Under the pieces are notes generated by a model. It did no database searches. It had not been told where the DNA came from and was given only the letters and a program-made list of their open reading frames with translations. Both the position numbers and the translations under genes were made by a program. 64,000 bases of DNA from Asterochloris sp. CNOR1 (Eukaryota; Chlorophyta; Trebouxiophyceae; Trebouxiales; Trebouxiaceae): the NCBI GenBank assembly GCA_963969365.1, contig OZ017751.1:2976001-3040000 (forward strand), given 5' to 3'. Each line of letters starts with the position of its first letter. Position 1 is the stretch's first letter. This document shows, piece after piece, positions 42,801 through 53,958 of the stretch.

Positions 42801-44319
42801 CTGGAAGTGGCCACAGCCTGCGGGCTGCTTGACTCCTGGGCAATGGCCTGCTCAGCAATGGGGAGGCGGCTCGCCCAGTAGGCTGCACGGGCTCTGCCGG
42901 CAGCAGTGCTGGCCATGCTGGCTACCCTGTTGCGGAGGCGGGCATACAGTGTCTTCTTCTCTGCTTCCGGCAGGGGTTGGAAGGAGGCAGAGGACCGCAA
43001 GGAAGCGCAGCGCACTGTTCGTGCCCTTTTGAAGTCCTGCAGAGGCAGGATAGCAGCAGACATCAGCTGAGCTCAAACTGCCGCCTGCCAGCACAGCACA
43101 TGGATGGTGTTCAGGTGGGGCAGGCCGCGACTGGTGGGGCTGACAAGCCTCTTGGCGGCCTAAGGCGGGAGGACAGCAATTGCGTGTCACTGAAGTCAAG
43201 GCGCTCCGTGATGAAAGGTTTTCCCGCAGGCGGAGCATGATGGCTCCGGACTATGGCAGGCAGGCCTTCTCCTGCTGCAGGTTCAGAGCAGCAGCAGGTG
43301 TCAGCTGGGGATGAGTAGCTTGTAAGAGCATGCTGCCGCTGGCAGGTATCTCGGCCATCTGGAGATGCAGGGCAGCACTGGACGTCAGCTGGGAATGAGA
43401 TTGTGCATGCAGCCGATGAGCGGTGGGCTTGGCCTTCTGCAGATGCAGAACAGCAGCAGGTATCAATCGAGACTGATCAGCTTCCTGTTCAAGTGCTGCT
43501 GATGACCAGCAGCCTGGTTGTGGGCCAAGGGAGATAGAGCTTGGGCTGTGTGGCACCTTGGCATGGCACTGTACAGGCTTGCCACTGTGGAATGCATGGC
43601 TCTGTGGCCTTCAGGTGCAACACTTGCTGCCTTGGCCCCCATTTGTATCTCCTGCAGGCAGAATGACAATGGGCCTGTCTCAGGGCATGACAGCCTCTCA
43701 TGCAGGTCTTGTGCTTGACCAGCAGGCCAGCTGCAGTAGGCAGCCAGTGAAAGCATGCATGGCACAGTTTTTGCGTATGCGCTCAGCTGTCATGAGGCCC
43801 ACAGAATTTAGGGCTTTCCTGCTTCTGCACAGAATGCTTTGCTTGCTGTGCTGAGTTCGAAAGGTGGCAAAGGGCAGCTCAAGCCATCAGAAGTCCAATC
43901 TGTCCCTCAGCAGTGGTGCCACTGCTGCATGGCATGCATGAGTAAGGGTGAGAAGCCAAAGCACACAAGCATCTCTGGCCATGTCAGCAATGAACACTCA
44001 CCTGTTAACAGTGCCAGCTGCTGCAGCTGAGTACTAATGCAATGTTGTCCACAGCACATCTGTACAGATGAATCTAGGATGCATGTCAGCTTCCACATGA
44101 CTGACCACTAGCTAGCATTGATGCAATATGGTCACCTCCTCTGCCATGTTGCTTGCACACACATTGACGCTATGGACTGACCTCATCCGATCAGGTGCAC
44201 GTGCTCACCTTCGCCCCTGCACCAGCGTCTCCTAAAGTACTGGTGGTTGCGTTGTCAGCAGAGCTATCGTCCCGCTGCCGCTTGTGAGCACCTCTGGTAC
44301 CAGACCTGATGGATGGCAT
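39833..44319 (-). CDS. Unassigned multi-exon gene (weakly OTU-like middle)
   Basis: Exons with clean splice sites on the minus strand: 44209-44319 (starts MPSIRSGTRGAHKRQRDD, a basic nuclear-signal-like patch), 42746-43036 (97 codons, arginine-rich, LPEAEKKTLYARLRNRVASM), 42100-42157 (SALSSHMCPLEPDVDLKIQ), 41941-42044 (SMELTGTTHLEANLRLAA), about 41410-41570, 40911-41058 (GLDMDLYPCCGQEGNSGLL), 40332-40405 (ALADALKINFYLVTDAV) and about 39835-39870 (KPASEIGANAPVE). The order HQWAEHLVL, ALADALKINFYLVTD resembles the second half of OTU cysteine proteases (W-x-D ... A-x-x-L-x-V-x-I), but I see no DGNC motif. The transcript may run on to 37.3 kb through Gln-rich exons at about 39480-39650 and 38900-39170. 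Function unknown. Confidence 0.4.
43040..43480. repeat. Repeated intron-end-like cassettes
   Basis: Four related stretches near 43040, 43275, 43365 and 43440, with others near 37625 and 37730. On the minus strand each reads as CTGAC or a variant, a CTGCTG-rich pyrimidine tract, then CTGCAG or a variant. This is the layout of a branch point plus 3' splice site. Confidence 0.45.
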
Positions 44320-44796
44320 GGCGCGCTTCAGTCCTGCAGAGAGCAGCCAACCTTACAAGTGCAGTGCTCAAACTGTACATGTATGTGCTGTTGTGCTAGC
44401 ATGTCATGCGTCAGCACTTTTGCGACCCATGCAAACCACCAGACATGCTCAGGAGTCCCCCAAACCTGCTGAAGCTCAGTGCTAGTCCCAGCCTCCACAG
44501 TGCTACAGGTGTCGAAGCATCTGTCGCATTGCGGCCGCGACAGGCCTTTGCACTCCTGCGGTACCGGTTGCGTGATGCCAAGAAAACTCAAGAGGTCTGA
44601 ACGCCATGCCACATGCCTGTCGGGCTGGATTGTGATGATCACCTGCAGCTGGGCCACAAGACTGCCTGCAAGGTGCTGACGGGCTTCTGCAGGCTGGCTA
44701 GGGGGCCTTGGAGGCTCTAACCCACGAGGACTTCGGCAAGTCACACCGTGTGTAGCTGGCGGCAGCGAGGCTGATGATTGCTATAGCAGGCCTGCG

Positions 44797-45090
44797 ATGG
44801 TCTCAAGGGGGCAGGCAGGGCGGCTGGGCACGGCAGAGCGAGCTTGCAGACAAAGGGAAATGTTGAAATTTGTCAAAGTCGCGAACAAGCCTGCTTGCAA
44901 TAACATCGGACCCGTGCTGAGCCTTGGAATACCCCTGATTAGCCCCAGCCAAGGAGAGATCTTCCTCAAGACACCATCATGGGTGCAAAGCCAGGGCACC
45001 ATGCCACTCGACGGCCCCTCCCTGAGCACAGAGCGCCATCAGGTGGGCTCCCTGCCGGATACAGGAAGGTCACAAGGCAGTGTGCTGTGA
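44797..45090 (+). CDS. Possible short coding segment, unrecognised
   Basis: A 97-codon plus-strand frame (MVSRGQAGRLGTAERACRQR, GEIFLKTPSWVQSQG) of varied composition. No splice partners or family recognised; it may be chance. Confidence 0.15.
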   Translation: MVSRGQAGRLGTAERACRQREMLKFVKVANKPACNNIGPVLSLGIPLISPSQGEIFLKTPSWVQSQGTMPLDGPSLSTERHQVGSLPDTGRSQGSVL

Positions 45091-45540
45091 GCTGATGGCA
45101 CTGCTGACAACAAGGCTGATGTACCGCCTGGTCAAGATTGCCAACTAGTTGCTCTATGTCCTACAATTTGGTTGGACTGCCCTTGTAGTTCACCAAACAC
45201 AGTCGCCAGTACAGTGCAGTTGGCTTGAGCATGCTTGCAAGATGCTTACAATCTTGTGGGACACTGCTGGCAACCCCTGGGGGATGTACCACCACATGTC
45301 CACGTCGATTGACTTGCAAGGGTATCTTGCATTGATGTTGCATTTTCTAAAGTTTGAAGCATATTTGCGTCGGCTGACATGCTCAACACCTGCACGTGCA
45401 CAGCTGTGCATGGTTCACAGCTGCTGAGCTGTGCACGCCATCATTTCCAGATCAAGCTTGTGGTCTGATATAAACCTTGCATTCTAAAGTGACCATGTTT
45501 TCACCGTTGAAAGTGCTAAGCAACTTGTGATAGGGATGCA

Positions 45541-48500
45541 GGTGTGCTGAGGAAGCCTTCCCGCAAGCGCAATGTCGGCATGACCACAGCTGGCGGACCC
45601 AGCGCCCCAGCCCAGACAGCTGCACCAGCTGCAGCCAAAGGTGTCACCACGCCAGCAAAAGCCCCAGCAGGTCGCACCCACTGCCAGGGAGCAGAGGCAT
45701 GCTGAGCGCAATGCTGTGAGGGAGCAGATGGCCTCTCAGGGAGGTTTTAGGATGGAGAGCGTCTGCAAATGTGCTCAACCTTGTGACAGCAGCATTGCAC
45801 AACACAGCCCTGACTGGCACAATGAGAGCCTCTCTATTTGCCAGACCAGCCCGCAGCACCTTGCTGGCATACACACATTGGGCACCAAAAACTGGGAAAC
45901 ATATGCGTGGCGGAGCTCCTTGTTGGGGCCAGCAATATTGCCAGCATCAATGGCCAGCATTAATGGCTTGTCTGCCTACCACCACATGACATAAGCAGCC
46001 AAGAAGATAAACATGCACAGCCCTGACAACTCTTTGATCTGATCTACATGCCAGGAGTGAGATGCTGACTGTTCCTTGGTGCTCCTTGCAGGAGGATCCC
46101 AAAAAGAAGGTACCAGTGCGTGGGCCCCCAAGCAACCCTCCAAGGCCTGAGCATGGAGCAGGTGCTCATCCTGGCTCAGCTGAGCTGGCTGCCAGCATTG
46201 GAGCAGCCCTGGAGCCGCGCAGCAGTGTGAGTTCAGTTGGCTCCAGTAGCTCCGCAGCAGGTACAACCATTTTGCTGCATTGTGCAAAGCAAGTCGCGTA
46301 ACCACGAGGAGTCATGCTTTTTATTGGTCTTTTGCAACCTTCCTGTGGGCTGGAGTCAGACACAACATTGCTGTGCATAGACAAAAATTCTGCCGCTGCC
46401 ACCATCAAAGGCGTGCTGCTTGCAGGCAACATCGATGCTAATATCAGGCCCCGCTGTTGCCACAGGCTGTGCTCAATGCTTGCTCACCTCCTGTAGGCCA
46501 CTTCCAGATGAAGCATTGCTCTGCAGGGGCACAAGGAAACTCTCATCCTGCGTAGTCATTTTGCCATTGTCCTGCAGGCCAGTGCCAGGCAGGACGTTCC
46601 TTGCCAAGGGTACAGGTACACCTGCTTGCTGCCACAGGCTGTGCCCACGTGTTCCTCTTTTCCTGCAGGCCCATCCCAGGCTAGCGCCGTGTCAGTGGGC
46701 CGCAGTGGCAAGCAGGCGGCAGTGGGGCACTTGTGCACCCGCATGGGCCAGCAGCAGCCTGCTGGCAAGATCCAGGGGGCTGCCCGACCTGCCGCAGAGA
46801 AGGTGCTTGAGGCTACTGGAAGCCGCGGCAGCCCAGCTGTGCTCCTCACCTCAGCTGGCGGCAGGCAGCGTATGGACACAGGTGAGCAGCAGCTGCAGTC
46901 CAGCTTCACAGCCCTGAAGTGCACTGGGTCTGGGCCGGGCATGGGACCTTGGCAATAGCAGCTGCTGGGTGACAGGCCCTTCACACAATACATGGCAGCC
47001 TGCTTGCAATGCTGGAGGCGCTATCTGGTCAGTTGCTGCCATTATAACAAGATGGCACCTCTGACCGCTGGCTTGTTTAGCCGTATGCGCAACATGTTTT
47101 GATCTCTTGGCAGGCATGTATGCACTCATGGGCTGCTGGCTCCTTGCTGCAGGTGCACAGGTTGGGACCCATGCTGAAGGTGGGGAGTCATCGGCGGGCC
47201 CTGCGCACCTCCTCGAGACCTGCCATGGCGCGGCACAGAAGACAGCTCGCCCCAGAACAGCGGCTGTGTCAGCTTCAGCCCTAGTGCCTGCCGGCCCTGC
47301 CCCTGCTAAAGCGCAGCCCACCATAGGTGGGCCTGCAATAGCAATCTGCATTGGTGAGGCAATATGGGCAGGCAAGCATGCATGCTGATGGGGGTGAGGT
47401 GAGTCTGCTTGGCAACCTCTCAGAACCATTGTCAGCTCTGGCAGGTATCTCACTGGTGCCTGGCGCTCTTACATGAACTCGTCTTTGTGGGCTGGGGCCT
47501 GTGTAGAGGCTTGGCAGAGCATCCAGCAGCAGACCAGGCTCTGGCATGGGAAGCTAATTTGTGTGAATGCATGTGCTGCATTCAACACTTCACCCAGTGC
47601 AGGCTCCTGTGCGGCGCCTTGCTGGCAGGCATCCACAAAACTGTACTCAGCGCTCAGCATGGTGCATTAGCATGACCAGGAAGCATGTTAGGCAGCACTT
47701 ACAGTGCTCAAGATGCTGTGTGTACCATGCCAGGCCGACCTGCTGTGCTTGATCCAGGAGGTGCTCAGGTTGCCGATACCCAGTGGGCCTGTGATCCTGC
47801 AGGGTAGGCATGTGGTGTCAGATGGCAGTTCACAGTTATGGCTTGCATGCTGGTATGCTCTGCTGCCCAGGCTCTGTTTGTGCTCATGTGCGCCAGGCCT
47901 GCACAGCTGTGCACTAAGCCCGACTGATTGCCACCACTGTGCTGCAGAGGAGAGCCTGATCATGCAACTCCTGAGCTGACTGTAGACTTGACAAGCTTGC
48001 TTGACGATGTGCACAGCCGCTGCGCTGCCTGCAAATGGCAGAGGCTGTCGGCCCCCATGCTGGCTCTGGATCCTGCTGCTGCAGGCATCCAGCCTGTGTT
48101 GTATGAGGGGGTGCAATGTCTTGCAAGTTTCTGGCTTTTGCTTTGCCTGGCAGTCATCATGCCTGTTGCCAGCTGAAGCTGTAATTTCCCCCAGCCAGGT
48201 CTTGCACCAACTCTCTCTCCATCTGGTGCAGGCCTGCATGACCTGCAGCCCCAGCAGCCTGCGCCAAGCCATGTATTGTGATACATCCACCAGATCTTGA
48301 CTACTCTCTCCCTCTGTTGCAGGCCTGGCCGGCAACAATGCCCCTGCAGCGAGCTGGTCTTTTGCCTGTCCAAGTCGGACAACCCAAGGTGGTGCTGAGC
48401 AGCAGCAGCAGCAGCGCCACATTGCTGCTGCTGCTCAGCATGCCGCCAGGCGTGCTAAAGCGCCTGCGGCCCGCGCCCATCCACGTGCCCTCAAGTCCCA

Positions 48501-49345
48501 CGCCAAGCCGCCAACTGCCGATGCGCCCTCAGGCGCCCAGGCCGCTGCCAAGCAGCAGCAGCAGCCCCAGACTGCTGCTGGGGCTGCTGCTGCTGAGGCT
48601 GCCGCAAGCTAGGCTGCCGGCCCCGCCTGCATGATGACTCGCAGGGCAAAAGCCGCGCTGGTTGCTGGTGCCTCAGGCTCAGCGGCCCCTACCAAGAAGC
48701 CTGCCCACTCAGGTGAGTGCCAGCTTTACACTTTGAGGCATTGGGCTGCATGTCTGCACTGATTGCGTGCTCCTGCAGGGCGTACCTACAGGAGTACCTG
48801 TCAGAGTCTCATGCTGGCCTGCATATGGCCACCAGTCCTGTGTATCTCAGGCATCTGCGCAGACCCATCCCCTGAATGTCCTTGCAAACTGCCAGGAGCT
48901 GCGTGCCAGCAATCTCAGCCCTTCCATTGCGCTTGGTCAGCCTAGCCGACTACTGCTCAGCCTGCTTAAGGCCTGGGGATGACTACTTTTGCAAATTTTG
49001 AGCTGACAAGCTGCACCAGAAATGCTGTATAACACACTGCTGGTTTCAGCCTTCCTGTGACAACAGCACCTGGGGCAGGCCTGGAAGGTGTTGACAAGGC
49101 TGCACCAGCTGGCGCTTCAGCCTCCGCCGGTGCAGGACAATGGAGGTGCGTCGTGGCACAGACACTTGATGCAGGCATTGCCCATGGCGCTCCAGCCCCT
49201 GCGGAGCAGCAGCAGCAGCCTGCTGCCAGCAAAGCCGCCGGCGCCAGCGCCAGCGCCAAGGTCCGAGCTGCCAAGAGCAAAGCTCCAGCTGGCGCAGACC
49301 TGGCTGGCCCCTGTACCGAGAAGCTCCTTTCTGCACCAGGTGGGT
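45541..49345 (+). CDS. Putative Ala/Gln/Pro-rich nuclear protein, exon structure unresolved
   Basis: A series of plus-strand segments bounded by CAG acceptors and GT donors, all rich in Ala, Gln and Lys. They are about 45543-45650 (VLRKPSRKRNVGMTTAGG), 46091-46260 (DPKKKVPVRG, resembling a classical nuclear signal), 46669-46881, about 47150-47352, 48323-48612 (poly-Q and poly-A, HAARRAKAPAARAHP), 48631-48711 (MMTRRAKAALVAGASG) and about 49050-49340 (KVRAAKSKAPAGADL). The 48323-48612 frame runs into a stop, so it either ends there or is spliced earlier. No domain recognised. The content could be a disordered chromatin-associated protein or two genes; composition bias makes chance frames likely too. 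Confidence 0.35.
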
Positions 49346-50144
49346 GGTGGAGTGAGCGGTTGTTCTGCCCTCACTTAGGGGTGTGCAGTTCTAGGTCTTG
49401 AGTGAGAGCAGCACACAGCGAGTGCTACCGTGTCAATGAAAGTGTTGACTGCAGGCTTGAAATTTGAGCAGCAGGACTGTGCATGTCAGCTCTGCCTTGC
49501 CTTTCCTGCCTTGCCTTGCTGTAACCCCCGGGAACAAGGTAGAGAGCTGTGCATGCCTGACAGCAGACATCTCAGCCCGTGTAGGTGCCCCTGCACATCC
49601 AGAAAATCTTCTGCCTCATCTAGTTGGCAATGCAGCACTCTGCATGCTCGGACCTGTCATGGGCGCCTCAGACACACTGCTGATCTGTGTCTATCTTTGG
49701 CATTACGAGGTGGGCGCAGGCAGTGTACAGGCCTCATGCAGGAATCGTGCCGAGAACTCACCCATCCGGGCAGATCCTGAGCAAAGCTGCCTGCTTCTGC
49801 CAAGATCTGGTCATATCAACCCTCGCCTCTTCTGCAGTTGAGCCGAGGAATGAGGAGCCTGCCTCTTAAGAGTCCACAATGGCGTTATCAACTTATAGCC
49901 CATCTGATATCAATGCTGATGGTTGACTGAGGTGCCGCATGATCCATAATTTGAATCCTAACTCAGTTTGCAAAAAGATGTTACAGATTGAGCCAGCAGT
50001 GGGGAGCTTGATTGCAGTAGGGGAGGTCAAGGGTTTCAAGGTGATGTAGGGCTGTGAGTCTTTGCTGGATGGGTGGAGCACTCTATTAGACATACAAAAG
50101 ACAGTGCTCAATCTAGCACAAGTGCCCATACAGGCACAGAGCAT
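49346..50144. other. Intergenic, no gene seen
   Basis: Lies between the Ala-rich plus-strand gene and the FMO stop. It should contain both convergent 3' ends. Frames here are short and low in quality. Confidence 0.45.
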
Positions 50145-53100
50145 TCAGCCAAGACCTTGCAGCTTCGGCTTGAGCATGGCCAGGCAGGCCTGGTCTGCTG
50201 CTGCATACAGCGGAAGGTCGCTGTCAGGCCACACGTCTCGGAAGGTGTCTGGCCGGCTCAGGATGCCCAGGCACGCAGACCCCAGCAGCTCGGTCCTCCA
50301 CGTCTCTGGAGGCGCCACATCAGGGCCGCACGCCTTAGCCAGCCATGCATTGTACGTCCACTGGTCCCACGGTTGCCCAGGTGCTGCCTGCACGAGAATA
50401 AGCTGCAAGGGTGGCAGCGGCAGTAGCACAGCATGTGCCTAGCCCACAAGACCTCTTTATGATGCAGGTACATGCATGTACAAGAAGCTGGTGGTCTGGA
50501 CCTAGCGCTTACAGGCACACCTTGACCAGCCCCAACAATTCTGTGCAGGCGACAGGCAGCCGGGTCCATTCAAGCAGCGCTGCCATGTCGCCTTGTTGTG
50601 CAGCCACTGCAAAATGACCTCGAACCCCTGTTGGAGCCTGGGCTTTTGGCCAGACATGCTGCACAGCCCTGCAGAAAAGGAGGCCAACCTGGTTGTGGGT
50701 GTCCAGCACCCGCACTCCGGCCTGCTGCAGCTCCTTGTAGAAGGCCTGGGTGTCTGCAAGCATTTCTGTCCTGCTTGGCAGGGAGGCTCTGCCAGACAAC
50801 AGGCGCGCCACCCACTTGGCCTGCGGCGACAAACACACAGCATTACTCAGTCCCTGCGTCATCTCTGCCAGGCCTGCAAGAGAGCTGCAAGGGCTGTCGC
50901 AGAACTCACTGCGTGTTTGGCAAAGCCTGTGATCACATGCGGACAAGGGAGCACATTACGTCTGGACACTTGCTAACATGACACGCACCTGTGCTGCGCA
51001 CAACAGGACTCTGGCATGGCTTGCACATAAAGCACCTTCCCTCTGGAGCTCTGAGCAAATTGGATGATGTTCTTTGGAGTGCTGCTTTGGCCAGACACAG
51101 CCAACAACAGCACAGTGCACAGACGGAGGTCAGGGTGCGCACCTGCATCTCCATCTGAGGGTAGGGCACATTCTTCCAGAGCAAGCCCACAAAGGCCAGA
51201 GTGGGGGCCAGCACTGGATGCAGCACGTGCTTGTACAAAGGGTCGACGCGCATACCCTCTGTCCTCAGCAGATCAGGCGGTGCCAGCCAAGGGTAGGCAT
51301 ACTGGTAGCCTGTGCAGTACAAAACGCTGTCCACGCCCTGCACGGTTGTCCCATCCTGCAGGCAGGCAGCACGAGCGTGTTTAGACAGCCAGCACGCTAG
51401 TACCATCGTGCAGGCAGGCAGCAAGAGCCCATAAGACAGCCAGCACGGTTGTGCCATCCTGCAGGCAGAGAGCAAGAGCCTGTAAGGCCGCCAGCAGGGT
51501 CAAGGCAGCATTGCCGGCCAGTTTTTGCTGCTTGCAATCAGATCTGCAAGATTTACGCAGGCGCCTTCGGCTGCAGCATGCTCCTTCAGTGCAGGGCTGT
51601 TTTTTTGGGGGGCCACCCCTCTTTGTCAGGGTCAACAGAAGGAGATTGGGTGGGCGGCGGGTATGGATGAGTGGCCAGCCAGGCCCACAGCTCACCGCAA
51701 AGACTGCTGTCCTTCCCTCATTGCGCAGCTCTGTCAGCATGGCCACAGTCTGCAGGTTGGGGGGTTTCCTGTCCTGAACCTCCCACTGCCAGGCCCTGCA
51801 GTGCAACATGCTTTTAGCATCGTGTCAGGATGTGCACACATGTTTGATGTGTCCACACAACAGTTGATGAAGGTCGAATACTGCTCTGTCAAGCAGCAAA
51901 GGAGCGTTCTGAAGATACATAGGACTGGTGGCGTGGAGGAGCTGAGGATTGCAGAGAGCAGCTGAGACAAGGGAGCCCCACCTGGCACTGTGGTACACTT
52001 GCTTGGCTGAGCCCGCCACCTCACGAGCCAGCTCTGTACCTGCAAAGACAAGGCCAGCATGGGGCTCTGCAGACACCCTGAGCACCTGCTCTTGCCCATG
52101 TCACAACAAGCCCATGACAACCCAAACCACACCTCAGTCTTTGCGCTATCCAGCAGAGGTAGTGGTTGCCAAAGCAGGGGCTCCAGCTGTCGCATTTCTG
52201 GCTCACAGGCGAAGCATGATGAAGCTGCCACAGCCACGACAACTGCAGCCACCGATGAGGCTCAATAGGACGCACCATGCATGCTAAGACTTCACCTCAC
52301 CTGAGAACATGTTGCCCACAACCACCACTACCTGGTCGGCAAAGCAGCTGCTGTTGCGGTAGTTATGGCTGTGCATCTGGTGACCCCGCCAAGCTTGCAT
52401 TCCAGTCACCTGCAGAGGATGCGGCAACAATCACAACAAGTGGCTTTGATCACAACAGGCTCTCGTTCCCCCATTACTGATACTGCACATCATTGCCGCT
52501 GGCCGCGTGGGCTACGTCTAAGGACTTGCGCAGTGTGGTCCACCCCACACACCATTGCGCAGGCAAGTCAGTCAATGCACTCTCAGGACACAGGCTGTTG
52601 CTCTACAACGACCCTTCAGCCCAGTAGCACTGTTGGCAGCCCACCTCTGGCAGGTTGGGCTCGGTGTAGTTGCCCACGCAGCTGATGACTGCATCAAACA
52701 CAGTCGTCTGCCTCCCCTGCTGCGAGTCTGCAAGTGGAGCCTTGCTGCCCAGGCCGTATTGCTGGTGGCCATGCCCAGGGGCTGGGCTGGCTTGGGGCCG
52801 GTCCTGCAGGGAGCTGGTGTCTGTCGGGTCAGCCGGCAGCTTTGTGGTGCCATTCAGAGGTGGCTCGGCCACGCTGTCCGTTGCAGGCCCAGTTCTTTGC
52901 TTGTTGCTTGGCGGCTGAGCCATGCTGGCTGGTGCATGCCCCTTGCTTGTGTCATTCTGGGATGGATGTCTCCCATCGTCGCTCACTGGCTCAGTGGTCA
53001 CCCTCCACCTGGGCGCTGTGCTGAGAGAGGCAACGTCGGAGGACTTGTTCCTGCCTGCAGGGCACATATGGCAGTCTGGGGCAGGCTGAGATTTAGAACC

Positions 53101-53958
53101 TTAGTTCGTGGACTAATTGAACAAGATTTGCTCACCATCAGAATTTCAATCCATCAGTAATCCTTTGTGAACAAACTATAGTCAGACGCAGGCCTCCTCT
53201 TACACGCTGATTCCCTCTCTACAAGCATCCTGCTGGACCTCCCTTCACAAGATTGCACTTCAAAGCAGCCCCATGAAGCTCATGCCTCACCTACCCAGGC
53301 AGGCTCTGCCCACACCACTCTACGCCTGAACTGTATGACGTCCAGGAGGCCAAAGGTCTCTGCAAACCTCTCCAACCAGGCCTGCACCTCTGTGTGGTGG
53401 GGGTACCACCGTGCATCATTGGAGCGACCGGGAATGGCCTCCGGGATGAAGGGGAAGTCGCTGAAGGACATGACCTGGCGGGGCAGGTTGACCCTCAGGC
53501 TCTCATATCTGCAGGGGTCATGCTGCTCTGCCTGACGGTGAGTATCATGCAGTGACCACAGCAGGGGGCATGAGGCCCACAGTCTTGTTGACCCCATCTG
53601 CTGGAGGGTTACTTCAAGACGCCGTTTCTGCAGCGCATGACACCTGCTGTGAGGCCCTCCCCTGTCCCAGATGCCTGGACTTGCACATGCCCCTGCCTGC
53701 TCACAAACAGCCCACTCACATGCTGCTGTGCACTCGTGGGCGCTGGGGTTCCCACCCCAACAGGTCCCACTCCTCGCAGGCAGGGCTGTAGTTCCACAGG
53801 CCGCCAACACAGTTTGACTGCTCAAAGACGGTCACAGTGTGCCCCTCGCGCAGCAGCTCCCGCGCCGTGGCCAGGCCGGCTGCGCCAGCTCCAATGACTG
53901 CCTGCATGTCAGGGGCGCGTTGCTGTCGGGCACGAGGAGCTGCCTCTTTGGCACGCAC
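50145..53958 (-). CDS. Flavin-containing monooxygenase (FMO), FAD/NADPH
   Basis: Soft-nucleophile (N/S) oxygenase of the FMO family. Exons 53720-53958, 53291-53508, 52645-53054, 52301-52409, 51982-52039, 51696-51795, 51143-51355, 50689-50820 and 50145-50387 sum to 1722 nt, giving 573 codons plus stop with all phases closing. Motifs: FAD site [16 protein letters not shown] with the acidic end [44 protein letters not shown]; an FMO signature variant [11 protein letters not shown] (F to W); NADPH site [24 protein letters not shown]; and DQWTYNAWL near the end. The NADPH loop has Met where the second glycine of GxGxxG is usual. Exon 3 carries about 115 extra Ser/Pro/Gln-rich residues ahead of the CVGNYTEP segment. 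The start is the first Met of the frame; a second Met 17 codons in, directly before the FAD motif, is also possible. Confidence 0.92.
51325..51480 (-). repeat. Three tandem copies (51-52 bp) of an FMO splice acceptor and exon start
   Basis: On the minus strand the sequence CTGCCTGCAGGATGGGACAA that opens exon 51143-51355 recurs in the intron with junctions at about 51407 and 51458 (GCACGATGGTACTAG, GCAGGATGGCACAAC). Each copy encodes DGTxV in the same phase. Only the copy at 51355 continues into the conserved [10 protein letters not shown]. Confidence 0.8.
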
